From the NCBI GenBank assembly GCA_037501455.1, contig CM074856.1:14963001-15027000 (forward strand): 64,000 bases of DNA, written 5' to 3'. Positions 21,940 to 33,580 of the stretch are shown piece after piece. A program made the position numbers and the translations under genes. How positions within the stretch are numbered: position 1 is the stretch's first letter; each line of letters opens with the position of its first letter. Source of the stretch: Lantana camara (lineage: Eukaryota > Streptophyta > Magnoliopsida > Lamiales > Verbenaceae). The notes beneath the pieces were generated by a model. The model did no database searches. It saw only the letters and a list, made by a program, of their open reading frames with translations, and was not told the origin of the DNA.

Positions 21940-22260
21940 AGCCTAGGCGTGCTAGCACGTCGCACGCCCAGGCCCGTCGCCGCCGCCTAGCCCTCCCGCA
22001 ACCGCGCGGGAGGCCCTCCCGCCCGCGCCTAGGCGCGACCGCTCGCCTGTCCCGCAACCGCGCGGGACAGCCGCCCGCACCGTCCCGCAACAGAGCGGGA
22101 CGCCCAGGCCGAGATCGCCCGCCATCGGGCGGGCACTGCTGCGCGCGACAAGCGCACGAGCCGCGCGCCCAGCGCGCGCACGCGGGCGGCACTTGCCGCA
22201 CGCTGTGCGCGCAGCCAGCGCAAGCGCGCGCCTGATGCCGCGCGGGGGTGCCCTCCTTTG
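21940..22260 (+). other. GC-rich leader of copia D with three related hairpins
   Basis: A very GC-rich block in otherwise AT-rich surroundings, about 300 bp after the primer site. Three stem-loops share the stem TCCCGC/GCGGGA: 21992-22013, 22047-22070 and 22081-22102. They lie where retroelement RNA packaging or dimerisation signals are expected. No reading frame here looks real. Confidence 0.6.
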
Positions 22261-24119
22261 TGCGGGTGCTTTCGAGCCTAATTTCGTGTTTTCGTGTTTC
22301 GTGTTTTCGGTCCTTAAAATCCCGATTTAATTTTATTTTAATTTTATCTTTTAAAAAATCAGTTTTGCTAAAATAAAATTATTTAAAATTTTGATTAAAT
22401 TGGGATTTTTGAGAAATTAAAGCGATTTGGATTTTGGGAAAATTATGAATTTTATTTTCAGAAAATAATGAAAGAATAAAATTATTAATTTTGGAAATTA
22501 ATTGGAATTTTATTGGTTTATTGTTTTTCGGGTTTTATAGAAAAGGCTCTTGAACAAGAATTGCATCTAAGTCGTGTTTTAAGTCATTAGGACTTGAAAC
22601 GAGAATTTTAATTTATTGGTTAAATTTAAATTCTTGCAAAAACATGTTAGGTGATCATGGGTTTAGATCTATGTATGGTTTTAATTTATGCACATGGATG
22701 GTTTAAATTGGGGTTGGAGCCCTATAGTTGCGTTTTTCAATTGAGGTTGGAGCCTCACTTATGTGCGTACTGTTATGTGATTTATTATGTTGCTTTCCAT
22801 ATTACTGTTTTTGAGGCCGGGGTATGCCCCGTGTAATTGTCTAAGGCCAATATGAAGATTGAGCCTTATTACTTTATGTCCTTTTCTTTTTTATTGTAAT
22901 TTGAGAGTAGAGATAGGTGGTGAGGTTTTATTTTCATTTTGGAGACAATGCACCCATGGAGTAAGATGGACCACATTCAAGTAACAAGGAGACCATAAGT
23001 GAAGACCCCTCAAAATGTTAGGGAGGGGAATCTCAATTGTTAAATGTAATAGAGATAGGGCTCGTATTTTGTTACCGCTTTCCCTTATGTGATTTAAACT
23101 GTTTATGTGGCATGTATGTTAGAACTTGTGATTGTGGAGTGGCTCCCACATATCACGCATAAGATAGGTAGAACCCATGATCATTATATGTTAGTATCAT
23201 GCTAGGACATGTTATCTGTTTATGTGCTTGTTTGATATGCATTTAAGTGTACTTGCATTAATCAAGACTAATAAAATTGGATAACATATATGTTGGTAAG
23301 GTCGAACCGGACAACTCTCCGGTTGATTCGAAAATTCCCCTTAAATATTAAGCTAATTTCGAACAAATAGGTGTTTAATTCGAGATGCAAATTTTGAATT
23401 AAATTCCTAGCATTCCATCAATAGGTTTTAAGTTTAGTAAGTAAAGCTAGTTATTGTCCGCGAGTCGTGGGATAGCTAGTGGAGCTTATTAGTTCTTAGT
23501 TACCTAATTGATCATTTTAAATGATCAATATTTCATGGTCGATTTTAGCAAAGGGCGATGTCCGCGAGTCGTGGGTCGTTCGAACTAAGTTTTGATCATG
23601 ATCTTATGATTGATGGGTCTAGCTTAACGCCTAAGTAAATATGGATGTCGCACGAGTCGTGGGTCCATATTGAAAGATAGGTGATGCAAAAACAATTACT
23701 AAGAGTTCTAAAGGTGTTAGAATTGGTAAGTTGTACCTACCTAGGGTTCTTACTTAGAATGTCCGCGAGTCGTGGGTTCGAGGTAAAATGCTTAGGATCT
23801 TAGTACCCATTGGGAAACATGTTCCTCTTAGATCTTTGGGAATTATAGATCTTTGAAAAACAGTGGGAGCTACATTAGATTAAAGACCTTATCTTTTGTA
23901 TATCGTTATAATTCAGCTTGCTCACCTAGTTCTCTGCTTAGCATTTAGGTTGTAGTTCTGTGATTCTCTACAATATGAAATGCAAACCCATTCGTATCCA
24001 TCCTTAAGTCAAAAGAGTTGACTAAGTCCTAACTAACTCTAAATTGGCTTTGGACCCTAAAATTCGTTTTAGATTCCGAATAAGAGAAAGGCGTTCTCTA
24101 AAGGGCGAAGTTTTCAATT
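22261..24119 (+). other. Non-coding interior of copia D upstream of gag/pol remains, with a repeated short motif
   Basis: No protein motif was found in about 1.85 kb. GTTGGAGCC occurs twice near 22712-22752. Four copies of TCCGCGAGTCGTGGG (one variant TCGCACGAGTCGTGGG) lie at about 23457, 23560, 23647 and 23760, spaced about 90-115 bp. Confidence 0.5.
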
Positions 24120-27100
24120 GTGAAAATTCGACCCGGGCCAAAAGAGAAGCAATCTGAGGTGAATGGATTTTTTTTTTTTTTTCCAAACCACTTAAGAGCA
24201 ATTGAACCACCTCATAAAAATGTTACAAGGTATAACATTATGGAATTATTCAATATTCCAAATGAGGAAACAACTACACACGAACAAGGTCTAAAGATCT
24301 TATTTGAAGATCTTATGGTCTCGATCATCAACCGAGAAAAGAGTTCTCTATGCACTGATTGCTTACATTGCTTCCACCATCATTCAAACCCTTTATGCTC
24401 AATTAGAATGATGCTAATGTAGCATAGTTAATCATTTAGTTGATAATGGTTGAGAGCATCCTTAAGAAGGAATAAAAGGTTGAGATGGTTAATTCTTCTT
24501 CTAAACTCCCTAAGTTAAAGGCTTGAACGCCTAAAGAAGAAGAAACCCTTAAGAGCCCAATGGAGGGGCATGTAAGGGGTGCGCCCAAAAGACACTAGAG
24601 ATCAAATAGGACGTTTGCTTCTATGATAGCAAATAAGGACTTTGAAAGGGAACTGCGAAGAGTATGAGTACTCTGAAATGTTACCTCGTTTAGTAATTCT
24701 ACTAGGAATAGAATTCACTAGTCTTGAGTCAATTCTGCATAATCCGTTGTGCAAAGACTCAAGGCACTAATGTTCTGAACATACAACAAGATAACAAAAG
24801 TAAGTGAGATGACAAAGCTTCGAATTACTTTGGAACGTTGAGATATAAAAGGATTAGCAAGTCAGACACCTTAGGATCATTCTATGAAAATGAACCTATA
24901 GAGTTGACTTCCTGTGAATCCTATCTCAAAGGGAAAACGTTCCCGGAACATTGTTTAGGTGAAACATGGAACATTCCAAAATTATATTGGATTTCGATCC
25001 ATGCTGATGAGTGTCAGATGCTTAATGTAAGCACTAGATACAATCGTCAGTTTAATCATTATGAATGAATGTACTTGTTAAAGTACAAATTCGAAACTTA
25101 TATGAAATTCTTAGAATTTCAAAAAGGAGGTTAGGAACCAAAGTAGTTATAGGTTATAGGCAAATCGATATGATCGAGATAGCCAATATCTTATCAACTA
25201 ATTCCTTAGTCATCTTAGAAATAATAGGATTATCTCTCATTAAACTAATTCGAGAACACCTTAGTGTTTCAGAATGAGGGAATGAAACCTTATAGGATAT
25301 GGTCCATTCCATAGCAAGCTTTACTGACTTATAATCATTCTAGGAATAAACTCCCAGAATATGCAGTTAGAGATTTTGAATTTTGCACCTTCCAAAATCA
25401 GTCCTTTAGATGCACTATGCAATGTGGCACACTAAATTCCCTAATTATTCTTGTCCAAGAATTTAGTGGAATCCTCTTAAGTAAAGAGGATAGTGGGAGA
25501 TAGGCTTGAAATGAGTTCAAGTTTATACAAACAATATTGGATATCATTTCTGCGATTCCCTTAGACAAAGGTTGTTTGTCTCAAGGAATGTATCTTTCTT
25601 AAGGAATCGTTCCTATAAAAGAAGAAAGACAAGCAAGCAGACCTCAAAGAAATTTGAGAATAAATATCCACGCCACATATAGTAGAAACGAGCCCATCTG
25701 ATAAAACTTAGCCAAATTTTAGAGCATGTACACGTGTGAAACCCTTCTCTTAAGACGTGTTTAGAACGCGTTCCTAGATAGCCATGGAATTACTTGAAGA
25801 GGAGACACTGTCAGATTTGGAATCTGAGTAGTGTAAGCAAGCCTTGAAATCCAATATGGATTCCATATACTCGAACCAAGTTTTGACCTTGGTTGATCCA
25901 CCTGATAGGATCAAGCTCGTGCAGCTTCGTGTGAATGAAAGCATTACAACCTTCTTGACGGTTGAAATGCAAAAGTCCATTTGGATTGCGTTTATCACAT
26001 CCTCATATTCTGACTATGAGATATGATAAATGAATATGAGAACTATCTTGTTCAATATGAGATTGAAAGAGACTGAAATAAGGTATTTCTATAAACCTCA
26101 TATTCAGTGGGAGTATGCATAAGGTATGCAAATCCCTAAAGTCAATCTGTGAATTGATAAAGGCTTCTAGGAGTTAGACAATTCGATTCCATAGGATAGT
26201 CAAATCGTTTGGCACAGATGGAAGTCGAATAAGTCTTAAAAGTGTACATATGAAAGTTAGTGATGTAAGAGTCAATTTTTGGTTCTTTAGAAGACGACAT
26301 CCTTCTCATTAGGAATGCCAAGGATAACGTGAAAGTTACCAATTCTTGTTTAAGAAACAATTTGACATGAAAGATCTTAGTGATTATCCTAAATTCTCGA
26401 CATTCAGATCTATAGAAGATAGATCTAAGAGAATAAAAGGATTATCACAAAACGAGTACATAACCATAATACTAAAAGGAGTTTAGTAGGGACAATGGAA
26501 CATCTCTTTTGAAGAGTATGTGTCCTAAGATAACTTTAAGAAAGTTAGAATGTCCAAAATCCCTTTAAGTAAAAAGGTGCATAATGTATGAAATGTTATG
26601 TACTAGACTTGATATGGCGCAACACTAAGCGTAGTGGGCCGAATCTAATATGACCTCAGAGAAGGACATTAGATCTCTGTAAAGGATGTCCTCAGAGTAC
26701 TTGAGAAGAAATGAGGATATGTATTAGTTTACAGAGCCCAAAAGATCTTATCATTGAAAGGATATTTTTATGTAATTGTTTCATCAAACATAGATGATTA
26801 TGAAATCATTGAAAGGATACAACTTCTACCAGAATGGTAATGCAATGTGTTGGAAAGGGGACGGACATTGCAAAACTCGACTATCGTAGTTGAGAACTTA
26901 GTCGTATTATATAACGCTAAGTTAAGTGTTTGGGTAAGAGACTCCATCTAACTGGTTAGATGAAGTTCCTAGCATGAAACAACTCCTTTATCATATTGTA
27001 TGATAAAATGGATGGTTGCTCAAGTAAGAGAACCAAGACCTCACCAAGAGACTGAACACGTGATTACGAATCACTTTATAAGGGAAAGGTGTTTTCCTAA

Positions 27101-27195
27101 GAGATGTGTAAACAAGAGGGTCACATCAGCAGAGAATATGGCAGATCCACTTTGGAAACGCCCAAAGTCAATAGGCTCTCCAAGTGCATCTTGAG
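24120..27195 (+). pseudogene. gag/pol remains of copia D
   Basis: Fragments appear in normal copia order. 24170-24330 has a gag-like NVTRYNIMELFNIPNEETTT. 24838-25080 holds the pre-integrase Cys motif (ELTSCESYLKGK) and integrase start. 25270-25440 holds integrase C-terminal pieces. 25844-25915 is the start of RT (SNQVLTLVDPPDRIK). 26120-26380 holds RT with a damaged active-site region and NAKDNVKVTNSCL. 26990-27195 is RNase H (VAQVREPRPHQETEHV, SAENMADPLWK). Stops, frameshifts and deletions separate them all, and no domain is intact. This would encode the particle and replication enzymes in a working relative. Confidence 0.8.
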
Positions 27196-27232
27196 AAGAT
27201 GGGACTTAGAGTACCTAAATGGCTTTTATGGG

Positions 27233-27244
27233 CAAGTGGGAGAT
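27233..27244 (+). other. Polypurine tract of copia D
   Basis: AAGTGGGAGAT directly before the 3' LTR, typical of copia elements. Confidence 0.75.
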
Positions 27245-29527
27245 TGTTAGGAATAGTACCCTAGAAAGCCGATTCGAAGTAATCCGTTTTGGGACTTTCC
27301 TAGTATCACAGACAATCTTTGAATAATATGCGATTGATTAATATCATAGGCAAACACTTCTTTATATGCTCTTGTTTGGTATGCGTTTACTTTAGCTGTG
27401 CATGTATGAGAACTCCCCTAATCCTGATGACTTTAGGACTCTACCATTTAGGTGAAATGGTTCATGAAACGAGCCCTATATCACATAAGTCATGATTAGT
27501 AAAATACTTCAAGCCGATGAGTCCTACAGACAGTGGGAGTGTCAACCTGACTCCTCTAAGGCTTGCTTGTGGGATCACGCCCTTAAGAAGGACCACCTTG
27601 TTTCATGGAGGTGCAAAGTGTATAGTTGATACGTGCGTGATACATGAGGGTGCTTACTTTAATAAGTAAGTTCACTGAGGTGCCCCGTGTGAGAACATTC
27701 CTAAATGGGAAAGGAAGTTTCTATTTCAGGAAATGGAAACTTCCAGATTAGGAAATATCTCACGAGTCATTGATGTGATTAATTGATCCTTAGACTTGAG
27801 GTTCCATGTCACTTTATGAGTTAACTCTGTAGTCTTTGGTATAAGCTTTAAAGGGTGTCGCCTTAGACAACTGATTCAAGGCTTATGCTAGGGCTGCACA
27901 AGTGATTCATGAAAGTGAATGAGAATCAAGAAAGGACCTACACTTGCATTTGCAAGGTGATCTCTTATTGTGTAAGTCATTCATATGCCATATGGAGTCC
28001 TTGGCCAAGGCAGTAGATCAAGACATCAAGAAAAGGGTTTCTTGGATTGAGATCAAATGGATATGAAATGCACTTAGCTTTAAGACCGGATTATTAGGGT
28101 TCTGATTATTCCCTTGCCCTAGATCTTGGTTGAGAGATAGTAAGTAGGAGGATTGTATCTCACATGAATCAATGACTTAAAGGTTCTGTCGAATCCGAAC
28201 ATTCCAATTCAGCTAGGGGTTAAACACCTGTTGCTAGACTATGGTCGTTTAATCTGTGGACTGATTAATTAATTAGTGAATTAATTAATTAGGGTCACTG
28301 CTAATTGAATTGAGAACCTAGAGGGTCACACACAACAACTTGGTTACATGAGTTGAGGCTTGAAAATGATTAAACGAGTTAATCGGGCCTAGAGGGTTCC
28401 ACACGTGTGAAATCACACGTGTCGGTCACGTGAGGAGCACGTGTCCTTGGGACACGTGCCTCACACGTGTATATGTATATATATGATATATATTAAATAA
28501 TTAAATGTGTTAATTATTTAATAGACTTTGGTTTAATTTTGAATTAAAAAGAAAGCCTTATTTTGGAGAAAAATAATCTAGTTAATTAATTATGAATTAA
28601 TTAATTAGATAAAATAAGTTATTTATTTTAAATAAATAAAGTATAAAATTATCCAAAAATAGTTTGGATATTTTTAACTCTCTTGAAAGTTGATTTGAAT
28701 TAGAATTCAAAGTCAAAGTCAAATTACTTAATGATCAAGTAATAGGAGAGAGAGGGACCAAAATCCTAGCCCATAAAGGACTAGGAATTTTCGGTCCTCC
28801 CCTCTTATAAATAGGGGAGCTCGAGCTCCCCTTAGAGCTAATTGACAATTCTTTTGGTTCATGTGTTGAACACCTTCCTTTCTCCAAGATTAAATTAAAC
28901 CCTAGGTTAAGCCTAAACACTAACTAGAGAACTAGCATCCTTACTAGTTAGATTGTAGCCAAGTTGGTGGACTATCTCTAGAGAACTTCAAGTTAGAAGT
29001 TTTGAAGATTCGAGCTTTACCAAAAGTTGGGATCAAGCTAAACGATCAAAAGGGATGATGAAACGATTCTGAACCCGACATGAAACGAATGAAAAAATCG
29101 AACCAAAGAAGATGGCGAAAACCGTTCGTCCATATCCTGAAGGATGAATTTTTTCACGAGGGTTTTGTGACTGGCAGTTTTCTACTTTCGCGAAACTGGT
29201 TTTCGAACGGAGTTTCAATCCTGCTTTTCTCGTTTCATGTTTCTTTCTTTATGTTATATTGTTAAGAACTTCCCTAACATGAATTGAATCTAGGTTGGTT
29301 TGGATTGCTATCCCGACAATGGATTCTGAAGTAGAAAGAGACTTTCGAGGGACGGGTTGTCAAGCCGCGAGAAGAGCGTTCTTGGGTGGCTTGAAACGCT
29401 TCAAGAAAGAATAAAAGAAAAGTAAGTTTTCTATCTTTACGAATTTGGTTACACGATTGCGAGTCCTAGATCCTTTTGTTGGGAAAATTTTTAAATTCCG
29501 CTGCTTTCTGATTCGTGTTTTCCAATA
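27245..29527 (+). repeat. 3' LTR of copia D
   Basis: 2,283 bp, about 99.5% identical to the 5' LTR by eye. The right flank continues the host family-1 LTR with AGAGAGAGTGCC. Confidence 0.9.
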
Positions 29528-30746
29528 AGAGAGAGTGCCGGATGGCTTCTTAGTGTGAGAGAATGAATTGCCAATTTTTTGAATGAATAAAATCAAAGCT
29601 TCGACAGCCTATTTATAGGCACAAAAGGAGGGTCATATGCTAATTTCCCAAAATTCAACGTAAGGCCCAAGATTTTCCAAAAATGGAGTGCACTCCAAGA
29701 CTTGGAGGGGCAAAACCATCTTTTTCGTGTCTCACACTCGCGCCACACGCCCGGACGACAAATCTTAGAGTGCCACGTGGAAGAGCAGGTCGAGACGAGC
29801 CGTCCGCCGCAGAGCACGCGCCAATCGGGTGCCGCACGCGCCGCCACATGGCAGTTGTGTGGCTGGCGCGTGCTTCCCACGCATCACGGCACCAGATTGT
29901 GCCACGTGGCCGGATCCGGTCCGAACCGGATCCGACCCTACCCTTTTGACCCGATTTGACCCGCGTTGACTCGGACTATTCAACCCGTTGACCGACCCGT
30001 TTCAAAACGAATCTGGACCGCTGGAATGCGCTGACGCGGCGCAATCCTGGACGTCCACGTGTCGCACACGGTGGCGCCCTGTCAGCGCCACTTGGCCGCT
30101 GACCCGCTGACGTGGCGTGACACGTTACCTGCCACGTCAGCACTTTCGCCACGTCTTTTTTTTTTTTTTTGAAAAAAATTTATTTTCTCCTAAATAAAAT
30201 TTCGAGCATTTCCAACTCTTCGAAATTTAATTTATTTTCTCAAAATAAATTCTTTGGCTATTTTCAAACTCTTTGAAAATTCATTTCTCTCTCTCCTTTT
30301 AATATTTTCTCTTTGATCTTCATTGGGGCTTGCGAGGGGACCTGCAGGACTAATTAATCTTAGCTCCAAACGGGTTAATCTATTATCATCCCATGATAAT
30401 AATCGATTACCGTTTAACAATATTTAATTCCACTAAATAAATATTGTTGAACTCTAAAATTAATTAAATTATTCACGAATTTCTCGATCTAGAATAATTT
30501 TGCATTTTACTCCTCTGTACAGATATCCATGAAAAATAAATCAATACTACTATCATTTATTTTTCACTTCTAATCTGAAATTTCTTGATTCGCCTTAAGT
30601 CCAAATCCCCTGTATGTGAAACACATTCAACATACAACTTCGGTGACGCACACACGAAGTACTTTGGCCAAAGATTTAATTTGAACTTTTTGCAAATCTA
30701 TTTCAGGGATATCTTTAACCTTCCAGCAAGGTTACAGATTCCTCGA

Positions 30747-31051
30747 TAGGGGTGTACGCGGTCGGGTATGGGCGGTTTATAAGTAAAATATCACCCGACC
30801 CGAAGTATGCGGGTTTATAAAAATATAAACCGTAAATACATAATTATTTTTTCAAACCGAGCGGTTCGGGTTGGGCGGGTACAGTTTTATAACGGGCGGA
30901 TTGCCGGTTTAACGAATTTTATATGTATTTTTTTAATAAAAATATTTTATACTCATAAATTTAACTCAATAATCAAAAAGATATGAAGAGTTGGAAAATT
31001 TATTCTAGTTTATCACTTATTACCGCTAATACATAATGATTTCAAAGTAGA

Positions 31052-31106
<55 letters not shown>

Positions 31107-31472
31107 TATTCAATAAATAATATCATATTATAAATATAAATTTATTTTTTGTTAAAGAACTTGTATAATATTAGTTTAACACAAAAATATATCTTATATA
31201 TATGTATAATTTGTATAATATACATGACAATTGTATTGTGTATCATGTATTTATATAACTATAATTACGAATAAAATATAAATATATGCATAGCGGTCGG
31301 GTAGCGGGTAGGCGGATTTGAATTATTAGACCCACCACCCGAACCGAAAGTAGCGGGTTGTAATATTTTTCAACCGCGGTTATTTTTTTAAAAATTTCAA
31401 CCGGCGGTTTTCGGGCGGTTTGATTCGGTTCGGGCGGATTTAGCGGGTTGCGCGGGTTTATGTACACCCCTA
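30747..31472. mobile_element. Non-autonomous hAT-like element with intact target duplication
   Basis: 726 bp with inverted ends TAGGGGTGTAC and GTACACCCCTA. The flanks TTCCTCGA (30739-30746) and TTCCTCGT (31473-31480) form an 8-bp duplication with one mismatch, the size made by hAT transposases. The homologous LTR at 17274-17290 has a single TTCCTCGA followed by TCAATATTTC, an empty site in the same window. Ends are rich in GCGGGT/CGGGCGG subterminal repeats. There is no transposase ORF. Confidence 0.88.
31055..31102. repeat. (AT)n microsatellite in the hAT-like element
   Basis: About 24 AT units. The element at 1-2277 also holds a long TA run, near its right end. Confidence 0.9.
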
Positions 31473-32013
31473 TTCCTCGTTCAATATTTCTCTTTAGCAC
31501 ATTTCATGCAATCAGCGAACGTACAAAGTATTTTGGTCACCCGTTACCGAGACCTCACTTCTGAGTACATTACAATGATTAACACTACATGCCTAAAGTA
31601 GAAACACTGCCAGGATTAAGAGTCTAATGCTTCCGATATTTTATTCATTTTAGATAGCAGTATAAAATGAACAATCTCAGTGGTCCAGTTCGATGTTTCC
31701 AATCTCATTGAAAATCATCAACGTGTTATAATTGGAAACTCCATTTCCCTATGACGAAAGACTAATCATCTTATATAACACATTATAGTCTTGATAAGAA
31801 CATTTTCTTATCATACCGACTAGAACTTTAATGACACGTGATTTCTGGTATTTAAAGTCTTTTCCTATGAAACACATTTCATATAAAAATACCATCACAC
31901 GTCATTAATTATTAAATTTGTAAAATACTCATAACTTGCTTTAATTTCAATTTTATTAATCCAAAATATTTACAATATAATTGGATTTTCAGGGCATTAA
32001 TCCCAACAGGTAT

Positions 32014-32499
32014 CAACCCCTAAAACGGCTCTCTGACACAAGGTGCACACCCGCGGACCTGTCACTGTTGCCCGCCACCAACTTTCCATCAGCTTTTGCA
32101 GGAGATTCCTCCTAGGTTTCTCCTCAGCATGCCATGTGTTAGGGCAACACTGGGCCAGGACCACACAGTGACAATACCAAAGGGTCCCTGACCCTCAATT
32201 ATAAATAAGGGAGTTCATCCCATTTACTGTAAGCAAGCTTCCATACTCTAGCTTTGCAACTCTTTCTTCTTCAAGTTCATTGTCTGACTTGAGCGTCGGA
32301 GAGCCAAACTGGGCATCACCCCCATTTCCCCCAGCTTGGCCTTCTGACCGTTTTTTTTTTTTTTTTTATGGTGTTTGCCCTAGTAGGTTGAACCCTCACC
32401 TTTTCCGACGAATTCCACTTGAGCTCCATCCCCTGTTTCCCCACACCAAACAAATTGTAAAGTGATCGGATTCTGGACACCTCAGATTCAGACCCATCA
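32014..32499 (+). repeat. 3' LTR of gypsy A, second part
   Basis: Continues the LTR after the GGTAT duplication, with TATAAATAAGG near 32200, and ends CAGACCCATCA. The ATATG duplication of gypsy A follows at 32500-32504. Confidence 0.88.
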
Positions 32500-32504
32500 A
32501 TATG

Positions 32505-33202
32505 GTTAGTTAGATTTAGATAATTACATTTATATTACTATATTAGTATTATTTAATTAAAAAATATTATATTAGAATTAACTAATTTATTGAAAAATAT
32601 TTTATGTAAATTATTCAATTATATTATTTTGTTAATTAGATAAGTTTATAGAATTATAATAAGGTATTAATTTAAGAAAGTTTATGAATTTAGATAATTA
32701 AAACTATGGACTTATATAATTAGACTTACATTGGAATTGATTTATTGAAAGTTATCTTATATAACTTGTTCAATTTAAATAATATTTTATTTTACATAAT
32801 TATAAAAATTTATTAAAATTTATAAAGTGAATCAATTTATTGATTTTTGATTCCTTTTTAGATATATCTTATTTTAACATTTTAAATTATAGACCTTAAA
32901 ATTAAAAAAATAGACAACTTATATCATAAACTTTGAATACAATTAATTGATATATTAATATTAAAAGAATTCTTGTTGAATTATATATCTTTTTTTGGGT
33001 AAGTTGGAGAAATTTTAATTCTACCAAGAGTCCTATTTTAAGTTGATAAGTACTTTTTAAATATAGTTAAATTATTAATTTATAACATGTATTTACATTA
33101 TTATCCTTGACTAATAGTTATTGACGAAATTTTGTGAGGATATTTTAGGCGATCCGTATTTTGTAAGAAACCAAAAACCCAACTCGTGCTTTTATAATAT
33201 AC
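32505..33202. other. AT-rich spacer, no gene seen
   Basis: This is the right-hand flank of gypsy A. The stretch near 32935-32985 (TTTGAATACAATTAATTGAT) recurs in similar form at 36485-36520, so some of it belongs to an undefined repeat. There are no coding or RNA signals. Confidence 0.4.
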
Positions 33203-33580
33203 TAGTGAAGTGAACATGTGTTGCACATTTATCATTTAATTTTATTTAAATAAATTTGACAATTATGTTATTGAATAAATTAGGATAATAAAAATATTTA
33301 ATTTGATTAAATAAATATACACATACACAAATATTTATATGAAATTTCTCTTTCAAATCATTTACAATAAGTAGAAATTCGAAATAGAGAACATCCAAAT
33401 AAATAAACAATAAAAATATTTGAAATTATGTTATTATATAAAAATAAAATATTTAAGTGTATGGTAATTTGGCCAAATAATTCTAGCTTTTAAGCATAAG
33501 TAATAGTTTATAACTTTCAAATATATTTAATAAAATGAAAAGACATGTAAAAATTATAGACAAAAACCTAAAAGATCTCC
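33203..33580. repeat. AT-rich repeat family, copy 2
   Basis: It aligns with 2857-3245 plus 3781-3800 and lacks the 3246-3771 MITE. It begins after ACTAGTGAAGTGAAC with a small hairpin-like TGTGTTGCACA; on the minus strand this resembles a Helitron 3' end (hairpin then CTAG). That reading is tentative. Confidence 0.5.

Larger units (their letters stand above)
19374..29527 (+). mobile_element. Copia element D: young LTRs, ruined coding region
   Basis: Two 2,283-bp LTRs (19374-21656 and 27245-29527) differ at about 11 sites by eye, near 99.5% identity. The LTR starts TGTTAGGAAT and ends CCAATA, rather than the usual CA. TGGTATCAGAGCC follows the 5' LTR and AAGTGGGAGAT precedes the 3' LTR. The flanks GGAGA and AGAGA give an imperfect target duplication. 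The 5.6-kb interior has copia pol domains in normal order but with stops throughout. Since the LTRs are young and the genes are not, this copy was probably mobilised by proteins of a relative. Confidence 0.88.
18867..32008 (-). mobile_element. Solo LTR (family 1, copy 2), expanded by a copia element and a hAT-like element
   Basis: TGTTGG...CCAACA ends flanked by perfect GGTAT duplications (18862-18866 and 32009-32013). Without the two insertions its own sequence is about 2.25 kb and aligns with 15254-17810 over most of its length; it lacks that copy's 346-bp duplication. A minus-strand TATA box (TATAAATAGGC) lies near 29620-29608, with about eight ACGT cores at 29773-30155. It has no internal domain of its own. 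Confidence 0.83.
7039..32499 (+). mobile_element. Gypsy element A: Tat-type LTR retrotransposon, nested with later insertions
   Basis: The 5' LTR starts TGATGGGGCT and the split 3' LTR ends CAGACCCATCA. The identical 5-bp duplication ATATG lies at 7034-7038 and 32500-32504. Order: LTR, gag, protease, RT, RNase H, second RNase H, integrase, repeat-rich 3' region, antisense ORF, polypurine tract, 3' LTR. Two RNase H domains and an antisense ORF before the 3' LTR are known marks of the plant Tat lineage. Removing the insertions at 15254-17810 and 18867-32008 leaves a copy of roughly 9.8 kb. The LTRs look about 92-93% identical by eye, so the insertion is old. All coding parts have stops or frameshifts. 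Confidence 0.9.

Noticed and set aside
21875..22223. Arg/Ala-rich minus-strand frames in the GC island
   Set aside because: GC-rich sequence lacks stop codons by composition; the hairpin structure explains the conservation better.
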